A stretch of 64,000 nucleotides of DNA, taken from contig NZ_DLHM01000005.1 of the NCBI RefSeq assembly GCF_002483205.1, forward strand, positions 502,817 through 566,816, read 5' to 3'. How positions within the stretch are numbered: the stretch's first letter is position 1; the number at the start of each line of letters is the position of its first letter. Below, piece by piece: positions 17,636 through 26,666 of the stretch. Source of the DNA: Flavihumibacter sp. UBA7668 (lineage in GTDB: Bacteria; Bacteroidota; Bacteroidia; Chitinophagales; Chitinophagaceae). A program made the position numbers and the translations under genes. The notes beneath the pieces are model-generated. The model saw only the letters and a list, made by a program, of their open reading frames with translations, ran no database searches and was not told where the DNA came from.

Positions 17636-18502
17636 TCAGCCTTCTTTTAAAACTGTCATCAGGTATTGACCATATCCGCTTTTTAAGAGAGGCTGTGCTA
17701 TCTTTTCGAGTTGTTCGTTTGTAATAAATCCTTTTCTCCAGGCAATTTCCTCTATACAGGCCACTTTGATTCCCTGTCTTTGTTCAATGACTTGTACAAA
17801 TTGCGATGCCTGCATAAGGGAATCGAAGGTGCCGGTATCCAACCAGGCCGTGCCGCGGTCCATGATGGATACTTTTAGTTTTCCTCTCTTCAGGTATTCC
17901 CGGTTTACATCCGTGATTTCATATTCACCTCTCGGACTCGGTTCCAGATTTTTGGCTATTTCAATCACTTCATTGTCATAGAAATAAAGTCCGGGAACCG
18001 CGAAATTGCTTTTGGGTTTTGCCGGTTTTTCTTCGATGGAAATTACCTGGTTTTTTTTATCAAATTCCACTACGCCATACCGTTCGGGATCACTTACTCT
18101 GTAAGCATACACAATTCCACCATCCGGGTTGGTATTGTGTGCGAGCTGGGTTCCAAGGCCTGCACCATAGAATATATTATCTCCCAATACCAGGGCAACT
18201 TTATCTGTTCCAATAAAAGGTGCCCCTATTACAAAAGCCTGCGCCAGTCCGTTTGGCGTTGGCTGTTCGGCATAGGAGATGTCCAGACCAAGTTCTTTCC
18301 CATCCCCCAGCAGTTTTTTGAAAAGCGGTAGATCGTGCGGAGTGGAAATAATAAGGATTTCCTTAATGCCTGCCAGTAATAGGGTGGATAAGGGATAATA
18401 AATCATGGGTTTATCATACACCGGCATGATTTGTTTGCTGATCGCATAGGTAATTGGATGCAGACGGGTTCCAGATCCGCCGGCCAGAATAATTCCTTTC
18501 AT
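17636..18502 (-). CDS. rfbA: Glucose-1-phosphate thymidylyltransferase
   Basis: The 288-aa nucleotidyltransferase makes dTDP-glucose, the precursor of dTDP-L-rhamnose. It begins MKGIILAGGSGTRLHPIT, the RfbA/RmlA signature, and contains GLAQAFVIG, DNIFYGAG and a WLDTGTFDSLMQAS block. I use the ATG at 18500-18502. An upstream in-frame extension to 18574 would run through the PiT terminator and lacks family residues. rfbB, rfbC and rfbD are not in the window. galE follows 35 bp downstream. Confidence 0.95.
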   Translation of the reverse strand: MKGIILAGGSGTRLHPITYAISKQIMPVYDKPMIYYPLSTLLLAGIKEILIISTPHDLPLFKKLLGDGKELGLDISYAEQPTPNGLAQAFVIGAPFIGTDKVALVLGDNIFYGAGLGTQLAHNTNPDGGIVYAYRVSDPERYGVVEFDKKNQVISIEEKPAKPKSNFAVPGLYFYDNEVIEIAKNLEPSPRGEYEITDVNREYLKRGKLKVSIMDRGTAWLDTGTFDSLMQASQFVQVIEQRQGIKVACIEEIAWRKGFITNEQLEKIAQPLLKSGYGQYLMTVLKEG

Positions 18503-18551
18503 AGTACTTTCAAATAGCCGGCAATATAAACCAATTTCTCTATGTGTGAAC

Positions 18552-18583
18552 GAAAAAGGGGTGCCGAATGACACCCCTTTTTC
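18552..18583 (-). terminator. Intrinsic terminator after the PiT phosphate transporter
   Basis: Arms GAAAAAGGGGTG and CACCCCTTTTTC around an 8-nt loop give a stable stem with A-tract and T-tract flanks, just past the transporter stop at 18600. It would work in both directions and separates the phosphate pair from rfbA. Confidence 0.85.
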
Positions 18584-18599
18584 AATAGCTATGAATTAA

Positions 18600-19661
18600 T
18601 TACATGATCAACTTTAGCAGGTAATAAACAACTGCTGCAATAAGAGCAGAAACCGGAATGGTCAGGATCCATGCCCAAAGCAAATTGATGGTAACACCCC
18701 AGCGAACAGCAGACAAACGTTTGGTGGCACCTACGCCTATAATGGCTCCGGTTATGGTATGTGTGGTACTTACCGGAATTCCTAGTGCTTCCGAAATATA
18801 AAGGGTAGCTGCGCCGGCTGTTTCTGCACTCACCCCTTCCAATGGTGTAACCTTGGTGATTCGCGTTCCCATTGTTTTTACAATTTTCCAGCCGCCACTT
18901 AAAGTGCCAAGTGCAATGGCGGTAAAACTTGCAACCGGTACCCACCAGTAGTCTGTTACGAAATGGGAGAAACGGTGGGCTGAGTCAAGGGTAGTATATG
19001 TGGTGTTTCCGTTTTGTACCTCAAAAAAGATAACCGCGGCACCAATTATACCCATTACTTTTTGTGCATCATTTCCACCGTGACCCAAACTAAATAATGC
19101 GGAAGAAACCAGTTGTAATCGACGAAACCATTTCTCTGCTTTATAGGGGACGGCTTTTCGGCAAATATTCAGAATGATTACGGTAATTATATAGGCGATG
19201 ATCATCCCGATAATGGGTGCGAGAAAGATGAATAAAAAGGTGGGTAAAACTTTCGCATAGTTGATAACATCCTGCCCGTTTTCTGCCATGCCACCTGCGT
19301 GTGCTACGGCTGCTCCCATAAATCCACCCAGTAAGGTATGGGAGGAACTGGAGGGGATTCCGAACCACCAGGTAAGCAGGTTCCAGGTAATGGCTGCTAT
19401 CAGTCCGGCAAAAATCACTTCCAGTGTAATGAAATTTTCATGAACGGATTTAGCGATGGTATTACCAATTTTAAACTCTCCAATCAGGTATTTGGAAATA
19501 AAGAAAGCGGCAAAATTGAAAACCGCTGCCCACAATACTGCCTGAAAAGGAGTCAGTACTTTGGTGGAAACGATTGTGGCTATGGAGTTGGCTGCATCAT
19601 GAAACCCATTGATATAATCGAATATCAGGGCCAGCACGATGATGATTACCAGAAAAGTCAT
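18600..19661 (-). CDS. PiT family inorganic phosphate transporter
   Basis: The 353-aa polytopic inner-membrane protein has the two duplicated PiT signature regions: FDYINGFHDAANSIATIVSTKVL at the N-terminus and ALFSLGHGGNDAQKVMGI in the second half. It imports metal-phosphate complexes using the proton or sodium gradient. It is preceded on the same strand by a DUF47 protein, the usual accessory partner, with a heptamer repeat between them. Porin and TonB-receptor genes lie on the other side of the DUF47 gene. Confidence 0.95.
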   Translation of the reverse strand: MTFLVIIIVLALIFDYINGFHDAANSIATIVSTKVLTPFQAVLWAAVFNFAAFFISKYLIGEFKIGNTIAKSVHENFITLEVIFAGLIAAITWNLLTWWFGIPSSSSHTLLGGFMGAAVAHAGGMAENGQDVINYAKVLPTFLFIFLAPIIGMIIAYIITVIILNICRKAVPYKAEKWFRRLQLVSSALFSLGHGGNDAQKVMGIIGAAVIFFEVQNGNTTYTTLDSAHRFSHFVTDYWWVPVASFTAIALGTLSGGWKIVKTMGTRITKVTPLEGVSAETAGAATLYISEALGIPVSTTHTITGAIIGVGATKRLSAVRWGVTINLLWAWILTIPVSALIAAVVYYLLKLIM

Positions 19662-19675
19662 GGGGAGAGTTTGAA

Positions 19676-19747
19676 GTTAGAAGTTAGAAGTGGGAAGTTG
19701 GAAGTGGTAGCCCACTTTTTACTTTTTACTTTTAATTTTTTACTTTA
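19676..19747. repeat. Two opposed heptamer arrays between DUF47 and PiT genes
   Basis: Plus-strand units GTTAGAA, GTTAGAA, GTGGGAA, GTTGGAA (19676-19703) face an inverted run of TTTTTAC-type units (19716-19747). They meet at AAGTGG-TAGC-CCACTT, so the RNA can fold back. The structure lies between two co-directional genes and could tune PiT expression. Confidence 0.75.
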
Positions 19748-20395
19748 TCAGGCGTACTTTATTATAATACTTTCAATCACATTCGCTGCATCCTCACATT
19801 TATCCGTAACGATTTCCATTACCTGGTAAATTTCTCTTTTCTTGATTACTTCTTTGGCATCGGGTTCGGTTTCAAACAGGCGATCGATGCTTAAATCGAA
19901 AATATCATCCGCCTGGTTTTCGATACTGTTTACTTTTACCAGAGCATCGGTAATCTGTCGCATATTTTTCATATTCCGCAATTCAATAACGGCGTTTTTG
20001 ATATGCTCGGCACCCTGCTCAATCAGGTCGGCCATTTTTTGGATGCCGGGATCGTTCGGGTTAACTTTGTAAAAGTTGATTTTTTTAGCGGATGCGAAAA
20101 TATAGTCGCATATATCATCAAGGGCAGTTGCCAGGTAGTGAATGTCTTCGCGATCAAATGGGGTGATGAAATTCCGGCCAAGCTCTGTAAAAATTTTATG
20201 GGTCAGGTCATCATTAACATGTTCCAGATCCTCCATTTTAGAAATCAATCCGGCTCTTTTATCAAAATCACTTTCACTCACAACATCTTTCATCAGAGAG
20301 CCCATTTTTGCCACGGTATTGGCCACTTCTTCAAACAGGGAATAGAATACTTTATCCTTCGGAGTAAACAGTTTCAGGATGGAGGAAAGTGACAT
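19748..20395 (-). CDS. DUF47 (PhoU-like) phosphate transport accessory protein
   Basis: The 215-aa, all-helical cytoplasmic protein fits the DUF47/PhoU-like family, which is often encoded beside PiT transporters and is thought to regulate them. Conserved-looking segments are DLEHVNDDLTHKIFTELGRNFITPFDREDIHYLATALDDICDYIF and the later IENQADDIFDLSIDRLF. It precedes the PiT gene on the same strand. A consensus -7 box lies 15 bp upstream of its start codon. Confidence 0.9.
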   Translation of the reverse strand: MSLSSILKLFTPKDKVFYSLFEEVANTVAKMGSLMKDVVSESDFDKRAGLISKMEDLEHVNDDLTHKIFTELGRNFITPFDREDIHYLATALDDICDYIFASAKKINFYKVNPNDPGIQKMADLIEQGAEHIKNAVIELRNMKNMRQITDALVKVNSIENQADDIFDLSIDRLFETEPDAKEVIKKREIYQVMEIVTDKCEDAANVIESIIIKYA

Positions 20396-20409
20396 AGATA
20401 AATTTTGCG

Positions 20410-20417
20410 CAAAAATA
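20410..20417 (-). promoter_or_regulatory. Bacteroidota -7 box for the DUF47-PiT operon
   Basis: On the minus strand TATTTTTG matches TAnnTTTG, 14 bp upstream of the DUF47 start codon. Confidence 0.5.
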
Positions 20418-20503
20418 GACTGCTTTCAGGCTGTTGAAGGGTATTGTAGGGTTTGGTAATAATTTCTTAACATTGCCTGCCCGACCAGCCTGCATTTGGC
20501 TTT

Positions 20504-20511
20504 TACCTTTG
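20504..20511 (+). promoter_or_regulatory. Bacteroidota -7 box for the porin gene
   Basis: TACCTTTG, 41 bp upstream of the porin ATG and divergent from the DUF47 box about 90 bp away. Confidence 0.5.
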
Positions 20512-20552
20512 CCGCCGTTAACAATTTGGTAATATTAACTTAACAATGGAAA

Positions 20553-21764
20553 ATGGGCATAAGATACCGTGAAATTGGGTTGATTTTGATTGGATTTTGT
20601 TGTTTTTTGGTAACAAATGCACAGGATTCAGTAAAAACTGTTATAGTTAACAAAAAGAAGTGGTTCGAGACCTTTACCATTCGCGGATATGTTCAAACCA
20701 GGTACAATCGCCTGCTTGAAACCAATCCCAACCTGGAATGCGACCAGTGCGACCGCAGTTGGGGCGGCAATGGAGGTTTTTTTTTACGCCGGGTTCGGGT
20801 TATTATTCAGGGTAATATATCAGACCGTGTATCTATTTATATACAGCCTGATTTTGCTTCCTCCACCTCCAATGGGTTGAATTATGGCCAGATCCGGGAT
20901 GCCTATTTTGATCTGGCATTTGATGAAAAGAAAACCTGGCGGATAAGAGTGGGACAATCTAAGGTTCCCTATGGGTTTGAAGCCATGCAGAGCAGTTCCA
21001 ACCGATTACCGCTGGACCGGAGTGATGGTATCAATTCTTCCATCGTGAATGAACGTGATCTGGGAGCTTTTCTATATTGGGCTCCCGCTGAAAAAAGAGA
21101 ATTATTAAATCGGCTTACAGAGGATGGACTCAAGGGCTCAGGCGATTATGGGGTGGCTGGTTTCGGGGTTTTTAACGGACAGGTGGCCAATCGCCCGGAT
21201 CAAAATCGTTCCGTACATGTTGCTGGGCGCTTTACCTGGCCGGTTCAGTTGAGCAATGGGCAGATTATTGAAGGATCACTGCAGGCCTATACCGGAAACT
21301 ATACGATGTCTGATACCACAAAAGGCGTAAAGCTGATTAATCCCCAGGCTAAATACAAAGATGAGCGGATCGCGGCATCCTTTGTATTGTATCCCCAGCC
21401 TTTTGGGATTCAGGCAGAATACAATGTCGGAACCGGTCCACAATATGATCCTGCAACGAATTCCATTCAACAGAGAAAACTGCAGGGAGGATATATTATC
21501 GCCAATTACATGATGAAGCCCGGAAAGATGGTATTGATTCCATTTGCACGGTATCATTATTATGAGGGCGGTAAAAAATTTGAACTGGATGCCCGCAGTT
21601 ATAAAGTTAATGAACTGGAACTGGGAGCCGAATGGCAGATCAACCGAAATGTTGAGCTGGTTGCCATGTATGTAATTTCCAGTCGCCGTTTCGAAGATGC
21701 CGTTCTGAGAAACAATGCACAAGAGGGCCGGTTACTCCGTTTGCAGGCTCAGTTAAATTTCTAA
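20553..21764 (+). CDS. OprO/OprP-like (phosphate-selective) outer-membrane porin
   Basis: The 403-aa protein has a signal peptide (cleavage near TNAQ) and a beta-barrel ending in an aromatic residue (QAQLNF). FTIRGYVQTRYNRLLE, the RVRVIIQGNISDRVSIYIQPDFA strand pair, and GQSKVPYGFEAMQSSSNRLPLDRSD are typical of the OprO/OprP porin family. Selectivity for phosphate is a family inference, supported by the divergent DUF47-PiT pair next door. Two cysteines near residue 60 (CDQCDRS) are unusual in a porin. Confidence 0.85.
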   Translation: MGIRYREIGLILIGFCCFLVTNAQDSVKTVIVNKKKWFETFTIRGYVQTRYNRLLETNPNLECDQCDRSWGGNGGFFLRRVRVIIQGNISDRVSIYIQPDFASSTSNGLNYGQIRDAYFDLAFDEKKTWRIRVGQSKVPYGFEAMQSSSNRLPLDRSDGINSSIVNERDLGAFLYWAPAEKRELLNRLTEDGLKGSGDYGVAGFGVFNGQVANRPDQNRSVHVAGRFTWPVQLSNGQIIEGSLQAYTGNYTMSDTTKGVKLINPQAKYKDERIAASFVLYPQPFGIQAEYNVGTGPQYDPATNSIQQRKLQGGYIIANYMMKPGKMVLIPFARYHYYEGGKKFELDARSYKVNELELGAEWQINRNVELVAMYVISSRRFEDAVLRNNAQEGRLLRLQAQLNF

Positions 21765-21864
21765 TCCTTTACTGGTAAGGCTTTTACGCTGCACATAACA
21801 TTGCGGTAATATTCGGGTTACAATTCGTTAACGCTGTCGTAACAGGGCGATAATATTGCCCGTC

Positions 21865-21872
21865 TACTTTTG
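21865..21872 (+). promoter_or_regulatory. Bacteroidota -7 box that fixes the TonB receptor start
   Basis: TACTTTTG matches TAnnTTTG. It lies inside the longer open frame but upstream of GTG 21895, supporting the GTG as the real start. Confidence 0.55.
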
Positions 21873-21894
21873 CCCGCAAATAAACCCCTTAGTT

Positions 21895-24690
21895 GTGAGC
21901 AAAAAGTTTTACTATCTGTTGTTACTGGTGCTGTTTTCCGGATTAACTGCCGCAGCACAAACAACAGTTAAACTCAGCGGTAAAGTTATCAATACTCAAA
22001 ATGAACCGGTACCGGGCGCAACCGTCGCTGTTGAAGGTGCACAACAAAGAGTGGCTGCTGATGTGGAGGGACGATTCAGTTTAAACCTGGTGCTGGGAAA
22101 AAAATACGTTATCCGTGTTTCAAGTGCCGGATACAATACCAAACTGGTGGAAGAAATTGATTTGAAAGAAGGGGTAGAGAATACGGTAACCATTGTATTG
22201 GAGAATAAATCAGAATTGGGAGAAGTGATTGTTCGTACTTCGGTTCGTAAGGAAACCACTTCAGCACTGATTAACCTGCAACGGAATAATACGGCAGTAT
22301 CCAGTGGTATCGCTGCTGATTTGATCAAGCGTACGCCGGACCGCACTACCGGTGAAGTGTTGAAAAGGGTAAGTGGTGCTTCTATTCAGGATAATAAATT
22401 TGTAATTATCCGTGGTTTGAGTGATCGGTATAATGCGGCATTCATTAACAACGCACAGTTGCCTTCGTCTGAACCTGACCGCAAAGCCTTTTCTTTTGAT
22501 GTGATTCCGGCCAATATGATTGATAACATCATTATCAATAAAACCGCAACCCCTGAATTAACCGGTGAGTTTGCAGGTGGTTTGATTCAGGTGCAGACAA
22601 AAGATATTCCTACCAAAGATTTTCTTTCTGTTGGATTTCAGTTTGGTTTCAATACCAACTCGGTGTTCAAGGATTTTGTTTCCAATGAAAGGACCTCTAC
22701 TGACTGGCTTGGTTTTGATGATGGTACCCGCAAATTTCCGGCAGGTTTTCCGGGATCACCACAGGAATACCGCGGACAGAATGTAAATGATCAGATAACC
22801 GATTCTAAATTGTTCCGGGATGATGTCTATGGTCAGCGTACAGTTACTGCCTTACCGATAATGACCTATAATCTTTCTTATGGTACTGCGCGTACCCTGA
22901 AGAATGATGCAAAATTAGGTTTGATTGCTTCTGTGGTGTATCGGAATTCTATGATCAAATACAATGTGGATCGTCAGTTCAGCCAGAATGATGGATCTGC
23001 CATATTTCAATTTGAAGATCAGCAAAATCGTTACCAGACCAATATTGGTGCATTGATCAACCTGACCTACTCTCAAAAGAAAAATAAGATATCGTTTAAG
23101 AACATATATAACCGTTTTTACGATGATAATTATTTCATTCGTGGCGGGGTTAATAATAACAGAAATCAGAACGTTGATTTTTACTCTTCTTTCCTGAACC
23201 AGCGGAATTTCTTCAGCAGTCAGTTGGAAGGAGATCATCAATTATCTGTTGCTAAGGCAAAATTCCGGTGGAATGCCGGTTATTCTCTGGTAACCCGCGA
23301 TCAACCGGATCTGCGCACGCAGCAATATACCCAGGCATTTGGAAGCAATATCAAACAAATCGACCCGGATGATTCCCGTCGTTTCTGGTCTGATCTTTCT
23401 GATCATACCGTTACTGCTTCGGGTGCTTTTACCCTGCCCTTTAATTTGTTTGATGAGAAGCAGAATTTCAAATTCGGTGCCTCTACCATTATACGTTTCC
23501 GTGATTTCTCTTCCCGAATTTTCCGCTATCGGGAAGCTAGTCTGCCGAACTTCAATGATGAGCTGGTTAGTCTGCCTTATGATCAGATTTTTAAGAAGGA
23601 AAATTTTGGTTTGAACGGCTACGTGATGGATGATTTTACCGGGAACTCGGATAAATATTTCGGGATCTCTGCCATCAATTCAGGTTTCCTTATGCTGGAT
23701 AATAAATTGAGCGATAAAATCCGCCTGGTGTGGGGAGCCCGTTTAGAGTTTTTTGAACAATACCTTACTTCCAAAGATGTAACGGCAAAGAGAATCAATG
23801 TAAATACAGAGACTTACGATTTCCTTCCATCTGTAAACCTGACCTATTCTATAAATACAACACAGAATATTCGTTTTGCTGCTTTCCAGACAGTTGCCCG
23901 TCCGGAGTTTCGTGAAATTGCACCCTTCCAGTTCTTCGACTATGAATCAAACTATGGCGTATCTGGTAATCCTGATTTGAAACGTACAAAAATCCTGAAC
24001 CTGGATTTACGGTATGAAATTTATCCAAAAGCTGGGGAGGCATTTACGGTAGGTGCGTTCTACAAAAGGTTTACTGATCCGATTGAATTCCGTTTGGATC
24101 CGGGATCGAATGCGGATCGCCGCTTGTATTTTTTCCAGAATGCAGCAGAGGCAAATACCTATGGTGCTGAACTGGAGATTCGTAAGAATATGGACTTTCT
24201 GGGGGATAGTAAGTTCCTGAACAATATGACGGCTTTTGGAAACTTTACCTACCTGTTTTCTGATGTAAGTTTTCCTGATGCAACATCATCCGGTCAAACC
24301 CTTAATTCAAACCGTCCGATTCAGGGTCAGTCACCTTACCTGATCAATGCCGGATTGCAGTATTCATCCGAATCAGCTTTCAATGCAACTGTATTGTATA
24401 ACCGAATCGGACCTCGCCTCGCACTGGTTGGTAATGGTGAGTTCCCGGATATCTATGAGCGTCCCCGTCACCTGCTTGATTTTCAACTATCGAAGAAAAT
24501 CATGAATAAGAAAGGGGAACTGAAGCTGAATTTCTCAGATATCCTGAACAATGAAATTTATCTCTATGAAAATGTTGGTGGCAGCAAGGAATTCAACAAG
24601 GGGAGTGGTGATCGCCTGTTCAGCTCCTATCGCCCCGGCACTACGATATCTATAGGCTTTACCTATGACTTTGACTTAAGAAAAAAATAG
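21895..24690 (+). CDS. TonB-dependent outer-membrane receptor
   Basis: The 931-aa protein has a signal peptide (cleavage near TAAAQ), a CarboxypepD_reg-like domain (about 20-105), a plug (about 110-240, containing GEVLKRVSGASIQDNKFVIIRG) and a 22-strand-type barrel ending in IGFTYDF plus a short charged tail. It would import a ligand across the outer membrane with TonB energy. GTG 21895 is preferred over the in-frame TTG 21856 because a -7 box lies between them. A beta-helix lipoprotein follows 34 bp downstream. Placement after the phosphate genes suggests phosphorus-related uptake, which is unproven. Confidence 0.9.
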   Translation: MSKKFYYLLLLVLFSGLTAAAQTTVKLSGKVINTQNEPVPGATVAVEGAQQRVAADVEGRFSLNLVLGKKYVIRVSSAGYNTKLVEEIDLKEGVENTVTIVLENKSELGEVIVRTSVRKETTSALINLQRNNTAVSSGIAADLIKRTPDRTTGEVLKRVSGASIQDNKFVIIRGLSDRYNAAFINNAQLPSSEPDRKAFSFDVIPANMIDNIIINKTATPELTGEFAGGLIQVQTKDIPTKDFLSVGFQFGFNTNSVFKDFVSNERTSTDWLGFDDGTRKFPAGFPGSPQEYRGQNVNDQITDSKLFRDDVYGQRTVTALPIMTYNLSYGTARTLKNDAKLGLIASVVYRNSMIKYNVDRQFSQNDGSAIFQFEDQQNRYQTNIGALINLTYSQKKNKISFKNIYNRFYDDNYFIRGGVNNNRNQNVDFYSSFLNQRNFFSSQLEGDHQLSVAKAKFRWNAGYSLVTRDQPDLRTQQYTQAFGSNIKQIDPDDSRRFWSDLSDHTVTASGAFTLPFNLFDEKQNFKFGASTIIRFRDFSSRIFRYREASLPNFNDELVSLPYDQIFKKENFGLNGYVMDDFTGNSDKYFGISAINSGFLMLDNKLSDKIRLVWGARLEFFEQYLTSKDVTAKRINVNTETYDFLPSVNLTYSINTTQNIRFAAFQTVARPEFREIAPFQFFDYESNYGVSGNPDLKRTKILNLDLRYEIYPKAGEAFTVGAFYKRFTDPIEFRLDPGSNADRRLYFFQNAAEANTYGAELEIRKNMDFLGDSKFLNNMTAFGNFTYLFSDVSFPDATSSGQTLNSNRPIQGQSPYLINAGLQYSSESAFNATVLYNRIGPRLALVGNGEFPDIYERPRHLLDFQLSKKIMNKKGELKLNFSDILNNEIYLYENVGGSKEFNKGSGDRLFSSYRPGTTISIGFTYDFDLRKK

Positions 24691-24724
24691 AAACAAGAAA
24701 ACTCAACTTTTTAAACTGTATAAA

Positions 24725-26083
24725 ATGAAATTGGTAAAACAATTTGCCCTCATCGCGATCAGTGCGGTAACCATTACTTCCTGTATTAAGGTAGAAGTTG
24801 GCGATACCATTAATAATCCGGGTGGTGGAACAGATACCACAGCCCGCGTATTAAATGGAACAATTGATCAAAGCACTACGCTTACCCGTGGAACCTGGAC
24901 CTTGAAAGGATATGTATATGTTAACAATGGAGCGGTATTGACCATTGAGCCAGGTACAATTATCAAAAGTGATGTGAGTGATAAAGGCGCCCTCATTATT
25001 GAACGCGGTTCCCGTCTGGTGGCCGATGGCCGTCCTGATGCGCCGATTGTATTCACCTCCGGTCGTCCGGCTGGCGAGCGTGCTCCTGGAGATTGGGGTG
25101 GAATCATCCTGCTGGGAAATGCGCCAACCAACCGTCCAACTTCTCCGGCACCCATTATTGAAGGTGGTGTAAACCGTCCTTATGGTGGAAATAAAGCGGA
25201 TGATAATAGTGGTACACTGCGGTATGTGCGGATTGAGTTTTCCGGTATTGCTGCAGAGCCTGGATCTGAGATCAATGGCCTGACCTTAGGTGGCGTTGGT
25301 TCCGGAACAATTATTGAAAATGTACAGGTTTCTTTCGGTGCGGATGATGCGTATGAGTTCTTTGGCGGTACTGTTAATTGTAAGAATCTGATTGCATTGG
25401 GAACCATGGATGATGACTTCGATTTTGATTTCGGTTATCAGGGTAAAATTCAGTTTGCCGTTTCACTGCGCGATAAACCTGCAGATACAGACCAGGCCAA
25501 TGGAATTGAGTGTGATAATGATGGATCTGGTTCAACTGCAGAACCCTTTACCCGTCCTTATCTTTCGAATCTTACATTAATCGGGCCATATGATACAACT
25601 GGTTCCAATTCAAATCACGGTTTTTCTAATCGTTGGAGAAGAGCGACACGTTTTGTTCTGAATAATTCTTTGTTGATTGGTCATAGAAAAGCAGGTTTTT
25701 CTATGGAATCAGCAGCAACTGCACAGGCCTATAAAGATGGGCAGTCTGAGTTTAAAAATAATATTGTTGCCGTTTATACTAAACCATATAATGTGCAGGA
25801 TGATGGTGCAAAAACGGTTTATGCAACCAATGATCTTCTCAAGACTAAAGCGGAGGCAGATGGCAACCGTACTTTGGCAAGCAGAGATGATGTTCAACTG
25901 ACTGATCCATTCAACCTGACTGCTCCTAACTTCCTGCCAAAAGCCGGGTCACCTGCATTAACTGGTGCCAGCTTTACCGGAATGGATAGTTATTTCACAA
26001 CTACCACCTACCTCGGCGCATTTGGTACTACCAACTGGGCACAGGGTTGGGCTAGTTTCAATCCCAGATCCAACGCGTATTAA
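24725..26083 (+). CDS. Beta-helix lipoprotein paired with the TonB receptor
   Basis: The 452-aa product has a lipoprotein signal (TITSC at residues 17-21). A long repetitive beta-rich body follows, with right-handed beta-helix features: AVLTIEPGTIIKSD, GALIIERGSRLVADG, GDWGGIILLG. Asp-rich loops such as MDDDFDFDFGYQ and IECDNDGSGST may bind cations. It probably sits at the cell surface or in the outer membrane and works with the receptor encoded 34 bp upstream. The ligand is unknown. A strong terminator follows 20 bp after the stop. Confidence 0.7.
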   Translation: MKLVKQFALIAISAVTITSCIKVEVGDTINNPGGGTDTTARVLNGTIDQSTTLTRGTWTLKGYVYVNNGAVLTIEPGTIIKSDVSDKGALIIERGSRLVADGRPDAPIVFTSGRPAGERAPGDWGGIILLGNAPTNRPTSPAPIIEGGVNRPYGGNKADDNSGTLRYVRIEFSGIAAEPGSEINGLTLGGVGSGTIIENVQVSFGADDAYEFFGGTVNCKNLIALGTMDDDFDFDFGYQGKIQFAVSLRDKPADTDQANGIECDNDGSGSTAEPFTRPYLSNLTLIGPYDTTGSNSNHGFSNRWRRATRFVLNNSLLIGHRKAGFSMESAATAQAYKDGQSEFKNNIVAVYTKPYNVQDDGAKTVYATNDLLKTKAEADGNRTLASRDDVQLTDPFNLTAPNFLPKAGSPALTGASFTGMDSYFTTTTYLGAFGTTNWAQGWASFNPRSNAY

Positions 26084-26103
26084 TATTGATTATTAATTTA
26101 AGT

Positions 26104-26135
26104 GCCGTTTTGCAGCAATGCAAAGCGGCCTTTTT
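26104..26135 (+). terminator. Intrinsic terminator after the receptor-lipoprotein pair
   Basis: An 11-bp stem (GCCGTTTTGCA / TGCAAAGCGGC, one G-U pair) with a GCAA tetraloop, followed by CTTTTTATTTT. Confidence 0.85.
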
Positions 26136-26145
26136 ATTTTGTAAT

Positions 26146-26562
26146 ATGAAAGAGATTTTAGCAGTGTTATTGCTTGTATTATTGTTATCCTGTACCGGTA
26201 AAAAAGAACCGGTGGGCGATGGCTTATTCCCGGATATGGTGCGGGTTGATAGTATTCAGGCCTTATTTTATGATAAGGAAGATGAAGACCGTTTTTATCA
26301 ATACCGGATTCTGGCTGACACGGTAAAGATTTCGACGATGATGGAGGATGTCCGCTATGATACCATTCCTGCAACGGGTTGTAGCCGCCAGGGTAAAATT
26401 TATTGCTTTGTGGATGGTTCCATCTACAATACCCTTTACTTTAACCTGGACTGTCCCGTTCCCCATTTCCGCTACATCAAAAATGCATGCCTCTACAGTT
26501 TTCCGATGTCAACTTTCTCGCGGGAGCTCCTGCTAAACGTCAGACAGGAGTTAGAACGCTGA
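26146..26562 (+). CDS. Small lipoprotein of unknown function
   Basis: This 138-aa product starts at ATG 26146 with a lipoprotein signal peptide and a lipobox-like LLLSC (cysteine about residue 16). The mature part has three later cysteines and no motif I recognise. An in-frame upstream extension to 26086 runs through the terminator and is rejected. The final eight codons (N-V-R-Q-E-L-E-R) and the stop are made of the first units of an 11-bp phased repeat array, so the C-terminus has probably been replaced or extended by that repeat. Confidence 0.6.
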   Translation: MKEILAVLLLVLLLSCTGKKEPVGDGLFPDMVRVDSIQALFYDKEDEDRFYQYRILADTVKISTMMEDVRYDTIPATGCSRQGKIYCFVDGSIYNTLYFNLDCPVPHFRYIKNACLYSFPMSTFSRELLLNVRQELER

Positions 26563-26656
26563 TGGAGAGACGTCAGATACATGTTAGAACATAGTTAGAG
26601 AAATGTCAGACAGGTGTTAGTACACTTTGCTGACACCTGTCTGACACCTTTCTTAT
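26539..26656. repeat. Array A: 11-bp phased GTYAGA array with inverted end
   Basis: GTCAGA or GTTAGA motifs start at 26539, 26550, 26572, 26583, 26594, 26605 and 26616 (GTTAGT), with a degenerate unit at 26561. All are exactly 11 bp apart. Inverted units GCTGAC (26629), TCTGAC (26640) and degenerate TCTTAT (26651) keep the same step. The 16-bp arms 26605-26620 and 26630-26645 pair with a single G-U and a 9-nt loop. The array begins inside the upstream coding sequence. Confidence 0.9.
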
Positions 26657-26661
26657 CTTTT
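26654..26661 (+). promoter_or_regulatory. Possible -7 box after array A
   Basis: TATCTTTT differs from TAnnTTTG at one position and is followed by AAAC. The same layout (last units CTGACACCTTTC, then a TAnnTTTW box, then AAAC) follows array C. Confidence 0.35.
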
Positions 26662-26666
26662 AAACT

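Noticed and set aside
17636..18574. Longer N-terminal form of RfbA
   Set aside because: The extra residues derive from the PiT terminator region, and the conserved MKGIILAGG start fits ATG 18500-18502.
21856..21894. TTG-initiated extension of the TonB receptor
   Set aside because: A consensus -7 box lies within the extension, and the signal peptide begins after GTG 21895.
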